The notes under the pieces are model-generated. The model had not been told where the DNA came from, searched no databases, and saw nothing but the letters and a program-made list of their open reading frames with translations. The position numbers were made by a program, and so were the translations under genes. From the NCBI GenBank assembly GCA_024697545.1, contig JAILFN010000103.1, positions 1-64,000 of the forward strand: a stretch of DNA of 64,000 bases, read 5' to 3'. The stretch is from Ruminococcus sp. GTDB taxonomy: Bacteria; Bacillota; Clostridia; Oscillospirales; Ruminococcaceae. Positions 61,615-64,000 of this stretch are shown piece after piece (positions within the stretch are counted from its first letter, which is position 1; the number at the start of each line of letters is the position of its first letter).

Positions 61615-62123
61615 AAAAATGTATAAACGAAATGAAACTGAGTTTTTCGGCAGTCAGCGAGAATGAAGCCTTCTCACGCGCCTGCGTGTCATCATTCACG
61701 GCACTGCTCGACCCGTACATCAGCGAGCTGGCGGAGCTCAAGACCGCAGTCTCCGAAGCGGTCACAAACTGCATAGTCCACGCCTACCGCGGTCAGCAGC
61801 GCGGTACTGTGTGGATACATATGCGCCTTTACTCCGACAGACGGGTATACATAAAGATTCGTGACAAGGGCTGCGGCATAGACGACATCGACCGTGCCAT
61901 GCAGCCGCTTTTCACCACCGCCCCCGAAGAGGAGCGCGCGGGTCTCGGATTCGCGGTGATGGAAAGCTTCACCGACCGCCTGCGGGTAAGAAGCTCGCGG
62001 CAGCGGGGAACTACCGTTGTCATGGAAAAGACGCTCTCGGAGAAAGAAAAGGATGGATACACAGACTTGCAGGATACAGCAGCGGGCGGAAGAGAACTTA
62101 GGGCTGGTACATCTTTGTGCTAA
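61611..62123 (+). CDS. spoIIAB: Anti-sigma-F factor SpoIIAB
   Basis: A 170-residue GHKL-type kinase that binds sigma-F and phosphorylates SpoIIAA. The N box is LKTAVSEAVTNCIVHAYRG, the G1 box is IRDKGCGIDDID and GLGFAVMESFTD is the G2 box. It starts by overlapping the spoIIAA stop (ATGA). Its last 25 or so residues (beyond GTTVVMEKTL) extend past the normal end and overlap the start of sigF by 71 nt, in another frame. Confidence 0.9.
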   Translation: MKKCINEMKLSFSAVSENEAFSRACVSSFTALLDPYISELAELKTAVSEAVTNCIVHAYRGQQRGTVWIHMRLYSDRRVYIKIRDKGCGIDDIDRAMQPLFTTAPEEERAGLGFAVMESFTDRLRVRSSRQRGTTVVMEKTLSEKEKDGYTDLQDTAAGGRELRAGTSLC

Positions 62124-62718
62124 CCGCTTCCGCGGACGCGGGATAGAGTATGACGATCTTTACGGCGCAGGCTGCATAGGTCTTATGAAAGCTGCCCGCG
62201 GTTTTGATGAGGAGCGCGGTCTTAAATTCTCGACCTATGCCGTGCCCGTGATAATCGGCGAGATCAAACGGCTGTTCCGCGACGGCGGCGCGATACACGT
62301 CAGCCGAAGCGTAAAGGAGCGGTCGCTCAGGCTCAACCGGATGCGTGACAGCTTTGCCGCCGCAAACGGCAGAGAGCCGACAGTCAGCGAGCTTTGTCAG
62401 ATCAGCGGCGAAAGCTATGAAAACGTGCTTGAAGCCCTGGACGCGGGGCAGCAGCCGATGAGCCTCACGATAGTGACCGAAGACGGCGTAGACGAAGCGG
62501 ATATACCCGTCCCCTCCTCGGAGCAGGAGGTGCTTGATTCGATATCCCTCCGCCGTGCGCTTGAAAAGCTTGACGAGCGCGACAGAAAGCTGATATTCCT
62601 GCGCTACTTCCGCGACAAGACCCAGACCGAGACTGCCGCCGTGCTGGGCATGACTCAGGTGCAGGTATCAAGGCGGGAGAAAAAGGTGCTTGCCGCCATG
62701 CGAAGCAGCATTGAATAG
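62053..62718 (+). CDS. sigF: RNA polymerase sigma-F factor (SpoIIAC)
   Basis: A 221-residue sigma-70 family factor that starts forespore gene expression. Region 2 is IEYDDLYGAGCIGLMKAARGFDEERGLKFSTYAVPVIIGEIKRLFRD, region 3 lies around GREPTVSELCQISGESYENVLEAL, and region 4 is RDRKLIFLRYFRDKTQTETAAVLGMTQVQVSRREKKVL. ATG 62053 (MDTQTCRIQ) is inside spoIIAB and has GGAG 11 nt upstream; an in-frame start further upstream is less likely. The gene order spoIIAA-spoIIAB-sigF is that of all endospore formers. Confidence 0.92.
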   Translation: MDTQTCRIQQRAEENLGLVHLCANRFRGRGIEYDDLYGAGCIGLMKAARGFDEERGLKFSTYAVPVIIGEIKRLFRDGGAIHVSRSVKERSLRLNRMRDSFAAANGREPTVSELCQISGESYENVLEALDAGQQPMSLTIVTEDGVDEADIPVPSSEQEVLDSISLRRALEKLDERDRKLIFLRYFRDKTQTETAAVLGMTQVQVSRREKKVLAAMRSSIE

Positions 62719-62728
62719 GCATATAAAA

Positions 62729-62769
62729 ACGGACGGGCACCCGATGGCGCTCGTCCGTGATACTTTTAC
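62729..62769 (+). terminator. Terminator of the spoIIA operon
   Basis: ACGGACG pairs with CGTCCGT and is followed by a T-rich stretch that runs into the convergent gene's stop. Confidence 0.65.
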
Positions 62770-64000
62770 TTGTTGTAGTAGTTCCACATATTGTTGTGTA
62801 TAGTCTCGGATATCTCCGCTACATCCCTCATTCTTGCAGCGTCGGTGACGGTGGTCAGGCATATCACGATATACGGATGCTTTGCCGCCACAAGGCTGGT
62901 CTCGTTGTAGACCTCTCCCGTCCAGCCGCTCTTTTCATATACCGTATAGCGGTTGCCCAGCTGAGCGCGGATATTGGCGCCGCAGGTAGTGGAGAAGATG
63001 CTCTTTGCGAAGTCCTTGTATCTGCCCTTGTGCATATACCTCCACATACACGCCCACTCGCGTGTTGAGTCGCACGAGCTTACATATCCCCAGCGTGACT
63101 GCGGGTTGACCGAAGGCTTGCAGCCCAGCTTCTTGATAAACTTGTTGTATCCCGTATAGCCGAACTCGTCCTGAAGCATATAGTATCCGCAGTTGTCGCT
63201 GTATTCGCTTATCAGCTCCATCACTCGCTTGATTGTGTACTGCGAATAGAACGGCTGCGTGCTTATCCAGCTCGAACCCCCGCTGTAATCGGAGGGAAGG
63301 TATGTCAGCAGCTTATCCATCGGCGGATCGCCGTCCTCCATGCAGCGAAGACTGTAAAGGATATAAGGCATCTTGACGGTGCTTGCGGTGTTGAAGTAGG
63401 TGTCGGCATTGTAAGCCACCGCCGAGCCGCTGTCGATATCATAAAGCATATACCCCGCCGAACCGCCTAGTCTGTTCAGGTGGTATGAAAGAGTGCTCCT
63501 GTTGCTGTCGGAAAGCTTGAAGCCCTGCGGATTTACCTGCGTTACCGACATGGAATTGTTGTAGGAATCCATGATCTCGTCCACCGTCAGCTTGTTGAAC
63601 ACCATAGTCGCGATGGCAGGAGAAGCCCCGCCGAGCTGTATGCTGCTGCCGACCTTTGACACTGCACGGATCTTAATCTTTATCCTTTTTCCTGTTGGGA
63701 GAAGCCCCGTTTTCAGCTCGCCCTTTTTGCCCGAAACGGTTTTGAGCAGCTTGTACTTTCCGCCGTCCGCGGCATAGTAGACATTGTAAGCCGAAGCGTT
63801 CTTTACTCTTCTCCAGCGCAGAGTGACATAGCCCTTGGAGCGCTGTTTTATCTTGCAGAGCTCTACCTTTGCGGGCTTTGTGGTGAACTTCCCTACTGCC
63901 GCCTTGCCCTCATTGATCTTGCCGTCTTCCCTCTTGAAAGCGGTGACGCGGTAGGTGTTCTTCTGCCCCGCATCAAGCCCCTTTATGCGAATGCGGTTGC
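62766..64000 (-). CDS. FN3/serine-hydrolase (class A beta-lactamase-like) protein, partial
   Basis: The frame stays open from the stop at 62766 to the right edge, so the 5' end is outside the window. The visible part is at least 411 residues: the end of one FN3 domain, a full FN3 domain (about 63670-63900; KQRSKGYVTLRWRRVKNASAYNVYYA), and a serine hydrolase domain of the class A beta-lactamase fold. The catalytic motifs are present: S-x-x-K in TASTVKM, SDN in YSDNCGYYM, and KSG in YEKSGWTGE. Proteins of this kind in Clostridia act on peptidoglycan or as penicillin-binding-like enzymes; resistance cannot be claimed. It converges on sigF. Confidence 0.85.
   Translation of the reverse strand, partial: NRIRIKGLDAGQKNTYRVTAFKREDGKINEGKAAVGKFTTKPAKVELCKIKQRSKGYVTLRWRRVKNASAYNVYYAADGGKYKLLKTVSGKKGELKTGLLPTGKRIKIKIRAVSKVGSSIQLGGASPAIATMVFNKLTVDEIMDSYNNSMSVTQVNPQGFKLSDSNRSTLSYHLNRLGGSAGYMLYDIDSGSAVAYNADTYFNTASTVKMPYILYSLRCMEDGDPPMDKLLTYLPSDYSGGSSWISTQPFYSQYTIKRVMELISEYSDNCGYYMLQDEFGYTGYNKFIKKLGCKPSVNPQSRWGYVSSCDSTREWACMWRYMHKGRYKDFAKSIFSTTCGANIRAQLGNRYTVYEKSGWTGEVYNETSLVAAKHPYIVICLTTVTDAARMRDVAEISETIHNNMWNYYNK

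Noticed and set aside
62766-64000. Antibiotic-resistance beta-lactamase
   Set aside because: SxxK, SDN and KSG motifs are present, but the FN3 domains and context point to a wall-associated serine hydrolase; resistance cannot be inferred.

Overview
The window looks like a chromosomal segment of an anaerobic, plant-fibre-degrading Firmicute of the genus Ruminococcus, most likely near R. albus. The grounds are a GH10 xylanase and a leucine-rich-repeat protein that share a C-terminal fibronectin-III-like module resembling the R. albus family-37 carbohydrate-binding module, a dockerin remnant, a lichenase, a GH5 enzyme, sporulation genes (an alpha/beta SASP and spoIIAA-spoIIAB-sigF), and consensus Firmicute promoters and ribosome-binding sites. 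The assignment is inference; there is no rRNA, tRNA or CRISPR array in the window to confirm it.

Layout. 0.4-2.8 kb: a small spore protein, a decayed FN3 fragment, and a secreted LRR protein transcribed leftward behind a cyclic-di-GMP-I riboswitch. 3.2-8.7 kb: a lipoprotein/permease/ATPase importer of the NrtABC/SsuABC type, followed by a divergent carbon-monoxide-dehydrogenase-like protein with a 16-histidine N-terminal tail and an Asp in place of a canonical C-cluster Cys, then two small membrane proteins. Both promoter regions carry the same 11-nt operator-like word. 9-14 kb: a 43-residue peptide gene, an alpha/beta hydrolase, gene remnants, an FN3 protein and the xylanase. 14.2-21.9 kb: a 7.7-kb Cna-B/DUF285 surface-protein gene that is broken by three frame changes and lacks its 5' end. 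22-29 kb: a sigma factor with a very large C-terminal extension, an AIM24 protein, two exported proteins, a lichenase and a GtrA protein. 29-34 kb: a leftward operon of a beta-helix protein and three housekeeping-like genes.

34.1-42.1 kb is the most unusual region. It reads as one seven-gene unit encoding a catalytically dead EAL-like protein, a TasA-like membrane-anchored beta protein, a SipW-type signal peptidase, a membrane-anchored McrB-like AAA+ ATPase, a 1020-residue protein joining a DUF2357-like region and a long charged coiled coil to a second SipW-type signal peptidase, and two small membrane or coiled-coil proteins. I read it as an envelope-located AAA+/protease machine of unknown purpose.

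42.2-47.1 kb holds argS, a GH5 lipoprotein and a ComEC-like protein. 47.2-61.1 kb is a long leftward operon: two LolD-type ATPases (one with an AbrB-like tail), a 1028-codon solute-binding protein, two complete pairs of CUT1 sugar permeases, a beta-propeller membrane protein, a YIP1 protein and a DUF5696 protein. 61.2-62.7 kb is the spoIIA operon, and the right edge cuts an FN3-serine hydrolase gene.
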